From Actinokineospora iranica (GTDB taxonomy: Bacteria > Actinomycetota > Actinomycetes > Mycobacteriales > Pseudonocardiaceae): a stretch of 52,368 nt of DNA. Shown one piece after another: positions 7,704 to 17,226 of this stretch. The DNA is taken from contig NZ_FMZZ01000025.1 in the NCBI RefSeq assembly GCF_900101685.1, forward strand, positions 1-52,368, written 5' to 3'. Every line of letters starts with the position of its first letter. Positions within the stretch are counted from its first letter, which is position 1. A program made the translations under genes and the position numbers. The notes under the pieces were generated by a model, which saw nothing but the letters and a program-made list of their open reading frames with translations, was not told where the DNA came from and searched no databases.

Positions 7704-9482
7704 GTGAGCAACAGCGGCGATTTCGTCAGCCATTTCCGTGAGCGGGTCGCCGAGCAGGGCGACAAGGCCGCGCTGGTGTTTCTGGCCGACTCCGGCGCAG
7801 GCGTGTCCGAGCGCGCGATCGGGTACGCCGAACTCGACCGCCGGGCCCGCCGGGTCGCCGCGTGGCTGGGCGAGCGAACCGGGCGCGGTGACCGGGCGTT
7901 GCTGCTGTTCCTGCCCGGACCCGAGTTCATGGTCGGGTTCCTGGGGTGCCTCTACGCCGGGGTCGTCGCGGTGCCCGCGCCGATGCCCGACAGCAACGGC
8001 CGCGGCATGAGCCGGGTCGCCGGGATCGCCCGGGACGCCGCCGTGCGGGCCGTGCTCAGCCACGCCACCGCGATCGATGCCGTCACCGCGTGGGCGGAGC
8101 GCTCGGACCTGGGCGACGCGGTCGGGGTCGCCGCGGTGGACGCGCTGCCCGAGGACCTGGCCGACGCCTGGTCGCGGCCCGCCCTCGACGGCGCGACCAT
8201 CGCCTTCCTGCAGTACACCTCCGGTTCGACCAGCGACCCCAAGGGCGTGGTGGTCACGCACGCGAACCTGCTGCACAACGAGGAGGAGATCCGGCTGGCA
8301 CTGGGCACCGACGCGGAGACCACCGTGTGCGGCTGGCTGCCGCAGTTCCACGACATGGGTTTGATCGGGCAGCTGCTGCACCCGCTCTACCTGGGCGGGA
8401 CCTCGGTGTTCATGTCGCCGATGACCTTCCTCAAGCGCCCGTACCTGTGGCTGTGGGCGGTCAGCGAGCACCGCGCGTCGATCGGCGTCGCGCCGAACTT
8501 CGCCTTCGACCTCGCGGTGCGGCGGATCAGCGACGAGCAGCTGGCCACCCTGGACCTGTCCTCGGTCCGCTGGGTCCTCAACGGCTCCGAGCCGATCCAG
8601 GCGCACACCGTCGAGGCCTTCACCGAGCGCTTCGCCGCGGCCGGGCTGCGGCCCGATGCGGTGTTCCCCTGCTACGGCCTTGCGGAGACGACGCTGTTCG
8701 TCACCGGCAGCCGCGACGGCCGTCGGTCCATTGTGGTCGATCCGAGGGCGTTGGAGCGCAACGAGATCGTCGCGACGGCCGCGCCGGGCGGGCGCGCCCT
8801 GGTCGGCAGCGGCTCGACGCTCGGGTTCGAGATCCGCATCGTCGACCCGGACACCCACACGGTGCTGCCGGATGGGCGGACCGGCGAGATCTGGGTGCGC
8901 GGGGACAGTGTCGCGGCGGGCTACTGGAAGCAGCCGGAGCTGACCGAGGCGACGTTCAACGCGGTCGCCGACGGCGAGCCGGGGTACCTGCGCACCGGTG
9001 ACATCGGCGCGCTGGTCGACGGCGAGCTGTATGTCACCGGGCGGCTCAAGGACATGCTGATCGTCAACGGCCGCAACCTGTATCCGCACGACATCGAGCA
9101 CACCGCCCGCCGGGCGCACCCCGCGTTGCAGGCCGGGGTCGGGGCGTCCTTTGTGGTCGGTGAGCGGCCCGAGCGGCTGGTGCTGGTGCACGAGATCAAG
9201 GCGTCCGCGCTCAACGGCACCCCGGTCACCGACCTGCTGGCGAGCGTCCGCGCCGAGGTGCGCGCGGAGTTCGACGTGCACATCGCCGAACTGGTGCTGC
9301 TGCCGCGCGGCGGCGTGGCGCGCACCACCAGCGGCAAGATCCGGCGCGGGGAGATGCGCTCGAAGTTCCTCGCGGGCAAGCTGGCCACACCGCCGGAACT
9401 GACCGCCGAGACCACTGAGACCGCTGAAACCACCAAGCCCACTGAGGTTTCCGGGGCCGTGATTTCCGGGGCCGTGCGATGA
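7704..9482 (+). CDS. fatty-acyl-AMP ligase (FAAL)
   Basis: A 592-residue adenylate-forming enzyme. The P-loop-like A3 motif is YTSGSTSDPKGV. FAAL hallmarks are WLPQFHDMGLIG and SPMTFLKRPYLWLWAVS; A5 is CYGLAETTLF, A7 is YLRTGDIG and A10 is TTSGKIRR. FAALs activate a free fatty acid as acyl-AMP and pass it to an ACP rather than CoA. GTG 7704 is chosen for the preceding GTGAGGGG and the aligned N-terminus; an in-frame start at 7656 is possible. The last ~30 residues are a Thr/Glu/Ala-rich tail. The stop overlaps the next gene by 4 bp (ATGA). It supplies the fatty acyl starter unit, probably to the ACP at 12931. Confidence 0.93.
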   Translation: MSNSGDFVSHFRERVAEQGDKAALVFLADSGAGVSERAIGYAELDRRARRVAAWLGERTGRGDRALLLFLPGPEFMVGFLGCLYAGVVAVPAPMPDSNGRGMSRVAGIARDAAVRAVLSHATAIDAVTAWAERSDLGDAVGVAAVDALPEDLADAWSRPALDGATIAFLQYTSGSTSDPKGVVVTHANLLHNEEEIRLALGTDAETTVCGWLPQFHDMGLIGQLLHPLYLGGTSVFMSPMTFLKRPYLWLWAVSEHRASIGVAPNFAFDLAVRRISDEQLATLDLSSVRWVLNGSEPIQAHTVEAFTERFAAAGLRPDAVFPCYGLAETTLFVTGSRDGRRSIVVDPRALERNEIVATAAPGGRALVGSGSTLGFEIRIVDPDTHTVLPDGRTGEIWVRGDSVAAGYWKQPELTEATFNAVADGEPGYLRTGDIGALVDGELYVTGRLKDMLIVNGRNLYPHDIEHTARRAHPALQAGVGASFVVGERPERLVLVHEIKASALNGTPVTDLLASVRAEVRAEFDVHIAELVLLPRGGVARTTSGKIRRGEMRSKFLAGKLATPPELTAETTETAETTKPTEVSGAVISGAVR

Positions 9483-11224
9483 GGTATTCCGCCTTCGCCG
9501 ACGCCGAGCGCCTGGAGCGGGCGCTGGGCGACCCCGGCGACCCGGCCGCGGTGTTCTCCTACGCCCGCTGCGCGGACCTGGACGACGCCGACGAGTTCCC
9601 GGCCGAGATCTGCCGCGCGCTGGACGAGTTCGGCCTGGCGCGGCACTACGTCCCGGTCGAGTTCGGCGGCGGGCTCGCCGACTACCAGGATTGCCTCCAG
9701 ACGATGCGGATGGTCGCCCGGCGAGATGTGACCGTCGCGGTCGCGCACGGCAAGACCTACCTGGGCGCGGTCAGCGTGTGGGTGGGCGGGACCCGGGCGC
9801 AGGCCGAGCGGGTCGGCGCGCTGGTCGGCGCGGGCGTCCCGGTGAGCTGGGCGCTGACCGAGCGGGCGCACGGCAGCGACCTGCTGGCGGGCGAGGTGAC
9901 CGCGACGCCCGAGGCGGGCGGCTACCTGCTCGACGGCGAGAAGTGGCTGATCAACAACGCCACCCGGGGCGCGGCGCTGTGCGTGCTCGCCCGCACCTCG
10001 GCCGGGGGCGGCCCGCGCGGGTTCGGCGTGTTCTTCGTGGAGAAGTCCGCGCTGGCGACGGAGTCCTACCGGCATCTGCCCAAGCAGCGCACGCACGGCA
10101 TCCGGGGCGCGGACATCAGCGGCGTCGCGTTCGACGGCGCCCTGCTCGGGCCGGGCGACCTGATCGGCGGACCGGGCGCAGGCCTGGAGAGTGTCCTCAA
10201 AGGACTTCAGCTCACCCGGACGCTGTGCTGCGCGCTGTCGCTGGGCGCGAGTGACCACGCCCTGGGGGTGGCGACCCGCTTCGCGCTGGGCCGGGAGCTC
10301 TACGGGCGCGGGCTCGCCGACCTGCCCGCAGCACGACGGGTCTTGGCCACCGCGTTCGCCGACCACCTGCTCGCCGAGGCGGTCTCGGTGGTCTCCGCCC
10401 GCTCGGTCCAGACGCTCACCGGCGAGATGTCGGTGCTGGCGGCGGCCGCGAAATACCTGGTGCCGACCCGCACCGAGGCGATGATCGCGCGGCTGCGCAG
10501 ACTCGTCGGCGCGCGGTCGCTGCTGCGCGACGCGCACGAGCACGGGGCGTTCGGCAAGGTCGAGCGCGACCACCGGATCGTGTCGCTGTTCGACGGCAAC
10601 ACGCTGGTGAACCTCAATTCCCTGGTCAACCTGTTCCCCATTCTGGTGCGCACGGCCGACAAGGGGGTGGAGCCGGACGCCGAGGGCGTCCGCGCCGCAG
10701 CGACAGTGTCCCTCCCCCTCGCCCCGGCGCGGCACGAGCGACTGTCGCTGTTGCCGCGTCGGGGGTCCAGTTTCCTGCTGGGCCTGCCCGCGGCGGTCGC
10801 CGAGATCGAGGCGCTGGCCGCGCACGACGACCGGTTGGCTCCGCTGGCCGCTTCCGCGCGGACCTTGTTGTCCACTTTGGACGACCTGTACGCGGTCATC
10901 CGCGCGCAGCCTTCGGTTCCGGTGGCCGTGCCGACGTCGTCGTTCGTCCTCGCGGGCAAGCTCGCGGCCTGCCTCGGCGCCGCCGAGGTGGTGCAGCTGT
11001 GGCTGCGCAACCGGGACGCCGCCGCGTCCGGCCCGAACGCCGCGCTGTGGCGGAACGGGGTATGGCCGACGCTGGCCCTGGACCGGCTGCTCGCCGCCGT
11101 CGGGGTGTCCGCCCCGGCCCCGGACAGCATGTACGAGACCGCGTTCGCGGTGCTGCGCGAGCAGGTGGGCGCGGGCCTGCTGCCCTCGCTGTTCGACGTC
11201 CGACTCGCGGAGGCTGGACTGTGA
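9479..11224 (+). CDS. acyl-CoA dehydrogenase-like flavoprotein 1
   Basis: A 581-residue protein with an acyl-CoA dehydrogenase fold in residues ~30-400 and an extra helical C-terminal region. Visible family parts are the ALTERAHGSDL substrate/flavin loop, GEKWLINNATRG, KQRTHGIRGADISGVAF and the C-terminal helical domain. Where many family members have the catalytic Glu (YEGT-type motif) this protein has FDGNT, so the base may be Asp or lie elsewhere. The gene overlaps the FAAL and the next ACAD by 4 bp each. Paired ACADs beside a FAAL and ACP are known from ramoplanin/enduracidin-type clusters, where they desaturate the acyl chain. Acyl-ACP desaturation is inferred here. Confidence 0.85.
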   Translation: MRYSAFADAERLERALGDPGDPAAVFSYARCADLDDADEFPAEICRALDEFGLARHYVPVEFGGGLADYQDCLQTMRMVARRDVTVAVAHGKTYLGAVSVWVGGTRAQAERVGALVGAGVPVSWALTERAHGSDLLAGEVTATPEAGGYLLDGEKWLINNATRGAALCVLARTSAGGGPRGFGVFFVEKSALATESYRHLPKQRTHGIRGADISGVAFDGALLGPGDLIGGPGAGLESVLKGLQLTRTLCCALSLGASDHALGVATRFALGRELYGRGLADLPAARRVLATAFADHLLAEAVSVVSARSVQTLTGEMSVLAAAAKYLVPTRTEAMIARLRRLVGARSLLRDAHEHGAFGKVERDHRIVSLFDGNTLVNLNSLVNLFPILVRTADKGVEPDAEGVRAAATVSLPLAPARHERLSLLPRRGSSFLLGLPAAVAEIEALAAHDDRLAPLAASARTLLSTLDDLYAVIRAQPSVPVAVPTSSFVLAGKLAACLGAAEVVQLWLRNRDAAASGPNAALWRNGVWPTLALDRLLAAVGVSAPAPDSMYETAFAVLREQVGAGLLPSLFDVRLAEAGL

Positions 11225-12894
11225 GCACGAACGGCATGACCACCCACGGCAGGAAAGACAGCGCAAACGACTTGGAAGAGCGGTTCGGCGACCCGTACGA
11301 CGAGGCGAACCCGTTCGGCCACGCCGCGATCGTCGCCGCCGACGAGCGGGCCGAACTGCCCGACGGTGCGGAGGCCGTGCTGGACGAGGTCGGGCTCAAC
11401 GCCGAGTTCGTGCCCGAGCGGCTCGGCGGGCGACTGACCGAGGTGGACGCCCTGGTTCGCAGGCTGCGTCCGGTTTTCCGGCGGGACGCCGCGCTGGGGC
11501 TGGGCTACGGGGTCACCTCGTTCATGGCCGGGCTCAACGTCTGGCTGGGCGGCTCGGACGTCCAGCGCAAGTGGCTCGCCGACGCGCTGCTGGGCAACGG
11601 GAAAGTCTCCGTGGGCTACCACGAGCTGGGGCGCGGCAACGACTTGACGGGCAACGAGTTCTCCGCGAACCGCACCGGCGACTCGCTGATCCTCAACGGG
11701 CGCAAGGAAGTCATCAACAACGCGGGCCGCGCGGTCGCCGCGGTCCTGTTCGCCCGCACCGACACGCGCGGCGGCGGCCGGGACCACTCCCTGCTGCTGG
11801 TGGACCTCACCCGGCTCGACCAGGAGCGCTTCCGCCGCCTCCCCCGCTACCGCACCCTGGGACTGCGCGGCTGCGCGCTCGCCGGGTTCGAGTTCGACGG
11901 CTGCGCGGTCCCTGACAGCGCTCTCGTGGGCGAAGTCGGCGCGGGCCCGGACCTGGCGCTGCGCTCGTTCCAGGTCAGCCGCGCGGTGATGGCGGGCGCG
12001 GGGCTGGGAATCCTGGACGCGGGCCTGTTCGGAGTGCTGCGGTTCGCTTTGGACCGCAGGCTCTACGGCCGGACCGTCGCCGAGTTGCCGCACGCCCGCT
12101 CGACGCTGGCAGGCGCGTACGCCGACCTGCTCACCGCGGACGCCATGGTGACCGCGGTGACCCGGGCGCTGCACGTGCTGCCCGCCAGCGCGAGCGCCTG
12201 CGCGGCGGCGGCGAAGTACCTGGTCCCGCTGCTGCTCGAAGACGCCATGAACGCCCTGTCGGTGATCCTCGGCGCCCGCTTCTACCTGCGCGAAGGCGAG
12301 TACGCGGGGTTCGGCAAGCACATGCGCGACCTGCCGCCGCTGGGCATCGGCCACGCGGGCGGGGTGTCCTGCCAGCTCACGATCCTGCCGCAGCTTCCCC
12401 GGCTGCTGCGCGGGACCGGCGACGCCGCGCCCGCCGCGGTGTTCGACACCGCCGCCCCGCTGCCCGAACTCGATCTGGCGAAGCTGCGCCTGTTCGCCCC
12501 CGCGGGCGACCCGCTGCTGGCGGTCCTGCGCGACGACGGCACACCGCCCGCCATCGCCGCCGAACTCGCCGCGCTGACCGACGCGGCGGCGGCCATGTCC
12601 CCGCGGGAAACGGGCGTCGCGGCAGGCCCGGCGGCGCTCGCGCTGACCGAGCGGTACGCGCTGCTGCTCGCCGCCGCCGCGGTTCTCGGCCAAGCGCGGC
12701 ACGGCGACGCACCGGAGGGCTGGGCCGAACTCGCGCTCGACCGGCTCGCCGAACGGCTGCGCCCCTCGGCCGCGCTGCCCGTGTTCCGCCCCGACGCCGA
12801 GGAAGCGCTCTTCGGCGACCTCGTGGACCGCGCCGCCAGCGGCGTCGGTTTCTGCCTCGACCGCGACCTTGTCCACCGATCCCTGGCCCCGTGA
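11221..12894 (+). CDS. acyl-CoA dehydrogenase-like flavoprotein 2
   Basis: A 557-residue paralog of the preceding ACAD, sharing the order of blocks: NVWLGGSDVQRKWLADALL, GYHELGRGNDL, GRKEVINNAGR and YRTLGLRGCALAGFEF. Compared with gene 1 the TER.HGSDL loop is changed to YHELGRGNDL. The region expected to hold the C-terminal catalytic Glu reads PPLGIGHAGGVS, with no acidic residue, so this partner may be a non-catalytic or altered subunit. The start is GTG 11221, overlapping the upstream stop (GTGA). It probably works with the first ACAD on an ACP-bound acyl chain. Enzymatic competence is uncertain. Confidence 0.82.
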   Translation: MSTNGMTTHGRKDSANDLEERFGDPYDEANPFGHAAIVAADERAELPDGAEAVLDEVGLNAEFVPERLGGRLTEVDALVRRLRPVFRRDAALGLGYGVTSFMAGLNVWLGGSDVQRKWLADALLGNGKVSVGYHELGRGNDLTGNEFSANRTGDSLILNGRKEVINNAGRAVAAVLFARTDTRGGGRDHSLLLVDLTRLDQERFRRLPRYRTLGLRGCALAGFEFDGCAVPDSALVGEVGAGPDLALRSFQVSRAVMAGAGLGILDAGLFGVLRFALDRRLYGRTVAELPHARSTLAGAYADLLTADAMVTAVTRALHVLPASASACAAAAKYLVPLLLEDAMNALSVILGARFYLREGEYAGFGKHMRDLPPLGIGHAGGVSCQLTILPQLPRLLRGTGDAAPAAVFDTAAPLPELDLAKLRLFAPAGDPLLAVLRDDGTPPAIAAELAALTDAAAAMSPRETGVAAGPAALALTERYALLLAAAAVLGQARHGDAPEGWAELALDRLAERLRPSAALPVFRPDAEEALFGDLVDRAASGVGFCLDRDLVHRSLAP

Positions 12895-12930
12895 CCGAAA
12901 TCAGCCCTCGAACACAGAAGGACGCCTCTC

Positions 12931-13227
12931 ATGCCCACTCCCGGGACTTCCACCGACGCCGCCACCATCGCGCCCATCCCCGCCGACCTGGCCGAGTGGC
13001 TCGCGGGCCGGGTCGCGGCGTACCTGGACACCACCGCCGACGCGATCGACCGGGACCTGCCGCTGGCCGAGTACGGCCTGGACTCGGTCTACGCGCTGAG
13101 CCTGTGCGGCGACATCGAGGACACCCTCACCCTGGTGGTCGAGCCGACGCTGGCCTGGGACTACCCGACGGTCAACGCGATGGCCGCGTACCTGCGCGCC
13201 GAGATCGAGCGTCCGGCGGCCACCTGA
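12931..13227 (+). CDS. acyl carrier protein (starter/acyl chain)
   Basis: A 98-residue ACP. The phosphopantetheine site is Ser52 in YGLDSVYAL, and a DYPTVNAMAAYL helix-IV region follows, as in PKS-type carriers. ATG 12931 has an AGAAGGA ribosome site. Its stop overlaps the start of the PKS gene (TGATG). Its place directly after the FAAL and two ACADs suggests it receives the fatty acyl group from the FAAL, is the platform for desaturation, and hands the chain to the KS of the PKS. Confidence 0.92.
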   Translation: MPTPGTSTDAATIAPIPADLAEWLAGRVAAYLDTTADAIDRDLPLAEYGLDSVYALSLCGDIEDTLTLVVEPTLAWDYPTVNAMAAYLRAEIERPAAT

Positions 13228-16202
13228 TGACGACCGGGTCGGAGCACATCGCGGTGGTCGGGATCGACTGCCGGTTCCCCGGGGCGGGGGACAAGGACGC
13301 GTTCTGGGACATGCTGGTCCGCGGCGAGCACGGCGTGTCCGAGGTGCCCGCGCCGCGCTGGGACGGCGCGGCCTTCCACGACGCGGCCGGGGGCGCCGGG
13401 CGGGTCAACACCCGGTTCGGGGCCTTCATGTCCGACCCGGACGCGTTCGACTTCGAGTTCTTCGGCGTCTCGCCCCGCGAGGCGGCCGCGATGGACCCGC
13501 AGCAGCGGATGCTGTTGCAGGCGGCTTGGCGCGCGGTGGAGGACTCCGGGGTCGCCCCTGGGGCGCTGGCGGGCAGCGCGACGGGCGTGTTCGTCGGGAT
13601 GATGTCCAGCGAGTGGGCGACGCTGCACCTGTCGGACTACCCGGGCCTGACCGCGCACCGCGGGTCGGGCAACGGCTACTGCATGGCCGCCAACCGGGTC
13701 TCCTACCACCTCGACCTGCGCGGCCCCAGCACCGCCGTGGACACGGCGTGCTCGTCGTCGCTGGTGGCCACTCACCTGGCCGCGAACGCGATCCGGGCGG
13801 GCGACTGCGACCAGGCGATCGTCGCCGGGGTCAACCTGATGCTCACCCCGGCGCTGTCGATCTTCTACACCCAGGCGGGGCTGTCCGCGCCGGACGGCCG
13901 GTGCAAGCCGTTCAGCGGGGCGGCCGACGGCATCGGCCGCGGCGAGGGCGTCGGCGTGGTGGTGCTGCGGCGGCTGTCGGACGCGCTGGCCGACCGGCAG
14001 CCGGTGTACGCGGTCATCGAGGGCAGCGCGGTCAACCAGGACGGGCGCAGCAACGGCATCACCGCGCCGAGCCGGTGGTCGCAGGAGAGCGTGCTCACCG
14101 CCGCCTACGCGCGGGCGGGGGTGCGGCCGCGGGACATCGCCTTCGTCGAGGGCCACGGCACCGGCACGACGCTGGGCGACATGATCGAGGTCAAGGCGCT
14201 GGGCGCGGTGCACGGCGGGCCGCGCCCGCAGCCGTGCCTGCTGGGCTCGGTGAAGGGCAACATCGGGCACGCCGAGGGCGCGGCTGGGATCGCCGGGCTG
14301 ATCAAGGCGTGCCTGGCGCTGGACCGCCGGGTGCTGCCGCCGACGCTGCACAGCGAGACCGAGAGTCCCCGGCTCAAGCTCGCCGAGCAGGGGCTGCGGC
14401 TGGCGCGCGGCGCGGTCCGGCTTCCCAAGGGCGCCAACGGAACCGTCCGCGGGGCGGTCAGCAGCTTCGGGCTCGGCGGCACCAACGCGCACGTCGTGCT
14501 CGCCAGCGCGCCGGTGGTGCGGCGGCCCGCCGAGCCGGGCGGCGTCGGGGTCCTCACCGTGTCGGCGAACACCGCCGCCGCGCTGCGGCGCAACATCGCG
14601 GCGCTCGCCGAGGCCGTGGAGGGGCAGCCGGACGAGCGGCTGGGGCAGCTGTGCCACAGCACGAACCGGGTGAAGTCGGGGCTGCGGCAGCGGGTCGCGC
14701 TCGCGGCGACCTCGGTGGCCCAGGCGCGGGCCGAGTTGCGCGGGCTGTTGCGCGACTCGATTCCCACCGAGCAGCGGGGCAAGCCGAAGGTCGCGTTCCT
14801 GTTCACCGGCCAGGGCTCCCAGTTCGCCGGGATGGGCGCGGCGCTGCGCGCGGCGTGCCCGCCGTTCCGCGACCGGCTGGCCGAGGCGGACGCCGCGCTG
14901 CGCCCGCACTTGGGCGTCTCGATCAGCGCAATCGCCTTGGATGGCAAGGAGCGCGACGGCCTCGGCGTGGACGCCACCGCGCTGACCCAGCCCGCCCTGT
15001 TCGCGCTCCAGTACGCGCTCGCCGCGGCGCTGGCCGACCTGGGCGTGCGCCCGGACGCGGTGCTGGGCCACAGCGTCGGCGAGTTCGCCGCGGCCTGCGC
15101 GACCGGGGTGCTGACCCTGGCGGAGGCAGCGGCCATGATCGCCACCCGGGGCGCGCTGATGCAGGCGCTGCCGCCGGGCGGGGCCATGATCGCCGTGCGG
15201 GCGGGCGCGGACGAGGTCGCCGACCTGGTGGCGGCCGAGCCGCTGGTGTCGATCGCGGCCGTCAACGGCCCGGACAGCGTCGTGCTCTCCGGCGACGCGG
15301 GCGGCGCGCGTCGGATCGCGGCCGCCCTCGCCGAGTCCGGCCGCAAGGTGACCGAACTCGTTGTCTCCCATGGCTTCCACTCCCCGCTGATGACGCAGGC
15401 CGCCCGGGATTTCGGCGACCGGGCGTTCAGCGGCATCGCTGCTCCCCGGCCTGCCACCGCTGCGTTCGCCTCGACGGTGCGCGGCCGGTTCGCGGCGGGC
15501 GACGAGCTGGACCCGGCGTACTGGGTCGAGCAGATCACCGCGCCGGTGCGCTTCGCCGACGCGATGGCGGCGCTGGCCCGGCGGGAGCCGACGCACCTGG
15601 TGGAGATCGGGCCGCGCGGCGTGCTGCTCGGCCTGGCCGTCCGCGCCGGGCTGACCGGCGGGGCGAAGCGGCTGGTGCCGGTCCCGGGCGCGGCGGCGAC
15701 CGGCGCGGAGTTCGCCGCGACGCTGGCCACGCTCTACAGCGACGGCATGGACCTGGACTGGGACCGGCTCTACCGCGACGGCCAGCGCGTCCCGCGCAGG
15801 CTGCCCGGCTACGTCTTCGCCGACACCGAGCGGTTCTGGGCCAGCGCGGCGACCGTGCGGGGAAACACCGCCTCGGTGGTCACCGAGAAGACGGTCACCG
15901 AGGACCAGGTGTCCCCGCGGTCCGAGCGCCCGGTTCGGCGACTGGGCGACGGCCCGGTCGACGCCGTGCTGGCCGCGGTCGCCGAGATCGGCGACTACGC
16001 GGTCGCCGACCTGGCGCCCGAGGCGAAGCTGCACGAGGACCTGGGCTTCGACTCGATCATGGTGATGCAGCTGGGCGACCAGCTGACCGAGGTGCTGCGG
16101 CTCACCGAGCCGATCCCGGTCGAAGAACTCCTCCCCCGGGTCACGACCGTCGGCGAGCTGCTGGCGTTCGCGGCCGAAGTCTCGCAGGAAGGCAAGCGGT
16201 GA
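13227..16202 (+). CDS. modular type I polyketide synthase, one non-reducing module (KS-AT-ACP)
   Basis: 991 residues. The KS (residues ~5-425) has Cys175 in DTACSSS, His310 in GHGTGT and His348 in NIGHAEG. The AT (~525-820) has the nucleophile Ser616 in GHSVGE and a GFHS motif at His718, the HAFH-like pattern of malonyl-specific ATs. The ACP (~915-985) carries Ser943 in GFDSIM. There is no KR, DH, ER or TE, so one extension with malonyl-CoA would leave a beta-ketoacyl thioester on the ACP. That is exactly the substrate a tetronate-forming KAS III needs. It overlaps the upstream ACP by one base and is followed 7 bp later by the KAS III gene. Confidence 0.95.
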   Translation: MTTGSEHIAVVGIDCRFPGAGDKDAFWDMLVRGEHGVSEVPAPRWDGAAFHDAAGGAGRVNTRFGAFMSDPDAFDFEFFGVSPREAAAMDPQQRMLLQAAWRAVEDSGVAPGALAGSATGVFVGMMSSEWATLHLSDYPGLTAHRGSGNGYCMAANRVSYHLDLRGPSTAVDTACSSSLVATHLAANAIRAGDCDQAIVAGVNLMLTPALSIFYTQAGLSAPDGRCKPFSGAADGIGRGEGVGVVVLRRLSDALADRQPVYAVIEGSAVNQDGRSNGITAPSRWSQESVLTAAYARAGVRPRDIAFVEGHGTGTTLGDMIEVKALGAVHGGPRPQPCLLGSVKGNIGHAEGAAGIAGLIKACLALDRRVLPPTLHSETESPRLKLAEQGLRLARGAVRLPKGANGTVRGAVSSFGLGGTNAHVVLASAPVVRRPAEPGGVGVLTVSANTAAALRRNIAALAEAVEGQPDERLGQLCHSTNRVKSGLRQRVALAATSVAQARAELRGLLRDSIPTEQRGKPKVAFLFTGQGSQFAGMGAALRAACPPFRDRLAEADAALRPHLGVSISAIALDGKERDGLGVDATALTQPALFALQYALAAALADLGVRPDAVLGHSVGEFAAACATGVLTLAEAAAMIATRGALMQALPPGGAMIAVRAGADEVADLVAAEPLVSIAAVNGPDSVVLSGDAGGARRIAAALAESGRKVTELVVSHGFHSPLMTQAARDFGDRAFSGIAAPRPATAAFASTVRGRFAAGDELDPAYWVEQITAPVRFADAMAALARREPTHLVEIGPRGVLLGLAVRAGLTGGAKRLVPVPGAAATGAEFAATLATLYSDGMDLDWDRLYRDGQRVPRRLPGYVFADTERFWASAATVRGNTASVVTEKTVTEDQVSPRSERPVRRLGDGPVDAVLAAVAEIGDYAVADLAPEAKLHEDLGFDSIMVMQLGDQLTEVLRLTEPIPVEELLPRVTTVGELLAFAAEVSQEGKR

Positions 16203-16209
16203 GCAGGCG

Positions 16210-17226
16210 ATGAACACCGACACATTCATCCTGGCGACCGGGGCGGCGCTGCCGGGCGACCCGGTCGACAACGACGCCATGGCGCGGCGGTTCGGCACGA
16301 ACGCGCAGTGGGTGGAGCTGTTCGTCGGCACCCGGACCCGGCATTTCGCCGTCGACCTGGAGACCGGGGAGCAGACGCACACCCTGGCCGACCTCGCCTC
16401 GGCCGCGGCAGCGCAGGCGATGAGCCGGGCGGGCGTCGAGGCGGCCGACATCGACTTCCTGGTGCTCGGCACCGCCACCCCGGACATGCTGATGCCCGCG
16501 ACGGTCAACCTGGTCGCCGACCGGCTCGGCATCGACCAGGTGGCCACCTACCAGTTGCAGTCCGGCTGCGCGGGCGCGGTGCAGGCGCTCGACATCGGCG
16601 CGCGGCTGCTCGACGAGGACCGCCGCACCGGCCTGGTCATCGGCGGCGACGTGTGCGCCAAGCACCTGGTGCTCGACCGGGACACCAGCGCCACCCCGCC
16701 CGGCGAGCTGATCAACTACGTGCTCTTCGGCGACGGCGCGGGCGCCGCGGTGCTCTCCGCGGACGACGAAGGCGCGCCGATGCGGCTCACCAGCGTGCTC
16801 AACCGCTTCACCGGCCTCGGCCGCGACCCCGCGCAGGTCATCCACTGGTGGGGCGAGACGGGGCAGCCCGAGGGGGCGCGGTCGGTCGCCGAGGACTACA
16901 AGGCGATTGAGGAGCGGGTGCCCGGGATGGCTGTCGAGGTGCTGCACGAACTGCTCGACCGGGCGGGCTGGGACTCCAGTTCGGTGTCGTTCCTGTTGCC
17001 GCCGCAGCTTTCCGGCCGGATGACGCAGCGCATCGTCAAGGAATTGGCTGTGGACGGCGCGACCGAGGTGAGCTGCGTCGCCGAGACCGGCAACAACGGC
17101 AACGCGCTGCCGTTCCTGCAACTCGACGCCCTGGCGCCGCGGCTTGGCCCCGGCCACCGGGCGGTCGCGGTCGCCATCGAGTCCAGCAAGTGGCTCAAGG
17201 GCGGCTTCACCCTGGAGGGAAGATGA
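16210..17226 (+). CDS. KAS III-like tetronate-forming synthase (RkD/Agg1-type)
   Basis: A 338-residue thiolase-fold protein. The nucleophile Cys120 lies in LQSGCAGAVQAL. The Asn-bearing loop is ETGNNGNALPF, and the C-terminal strand GFTLEG is typical. At the place where FabH has its catalytic His (PHQAN-type motif) the sequence reads LLPPQLSGR, without His. In RK-682 and agglomerin pathways homologs join a beta-ketoacyl thioester to glyceryl-ACP, making the C-C and C-O bonds of the tetronate ring. Its position between the PKS and FkbH genes supports this role. It overlaps the FkbH gene by 4 bp. Confidence 0.9.
   Translation: MNTDTFILATGAALPGDPVDNDAMARRFGTNAQWVELFVGTRTRHFAVDLETGEQTHTLADLASAAAAQAMSRAGVEAADIDFLVLGTATPDMLMPATVNLVADRLGIDQVATYQLQSGCAGAVQALDIGARLLDEDRRTGLVIGGDVCAKHLVLDRDTSATPPGELINYVLFGDGAGAAVLSADDEGAPMRLTSVLNRFTGLGRDPAQVIHWWGETGQPEGARSVAEDYKAIEERVPGMAVEVLHELLDRAGWDSSSVSFLLPPQLSGRMTQRIVKELAVDGATEVSCVAETGNNGNALPFLQLDALAPRLGPGHRAVAVAIESSKWLKGGFTLEGR

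Noticed and set aside
13227..16202. Enediyne or polyunsaturated fatty acid type iterative PKS
   Set aside because: No KR, DH or the enediyne-type ACP/PPT domains are present; the order KS-AT-ACP with no reductive domains fits a single extension.
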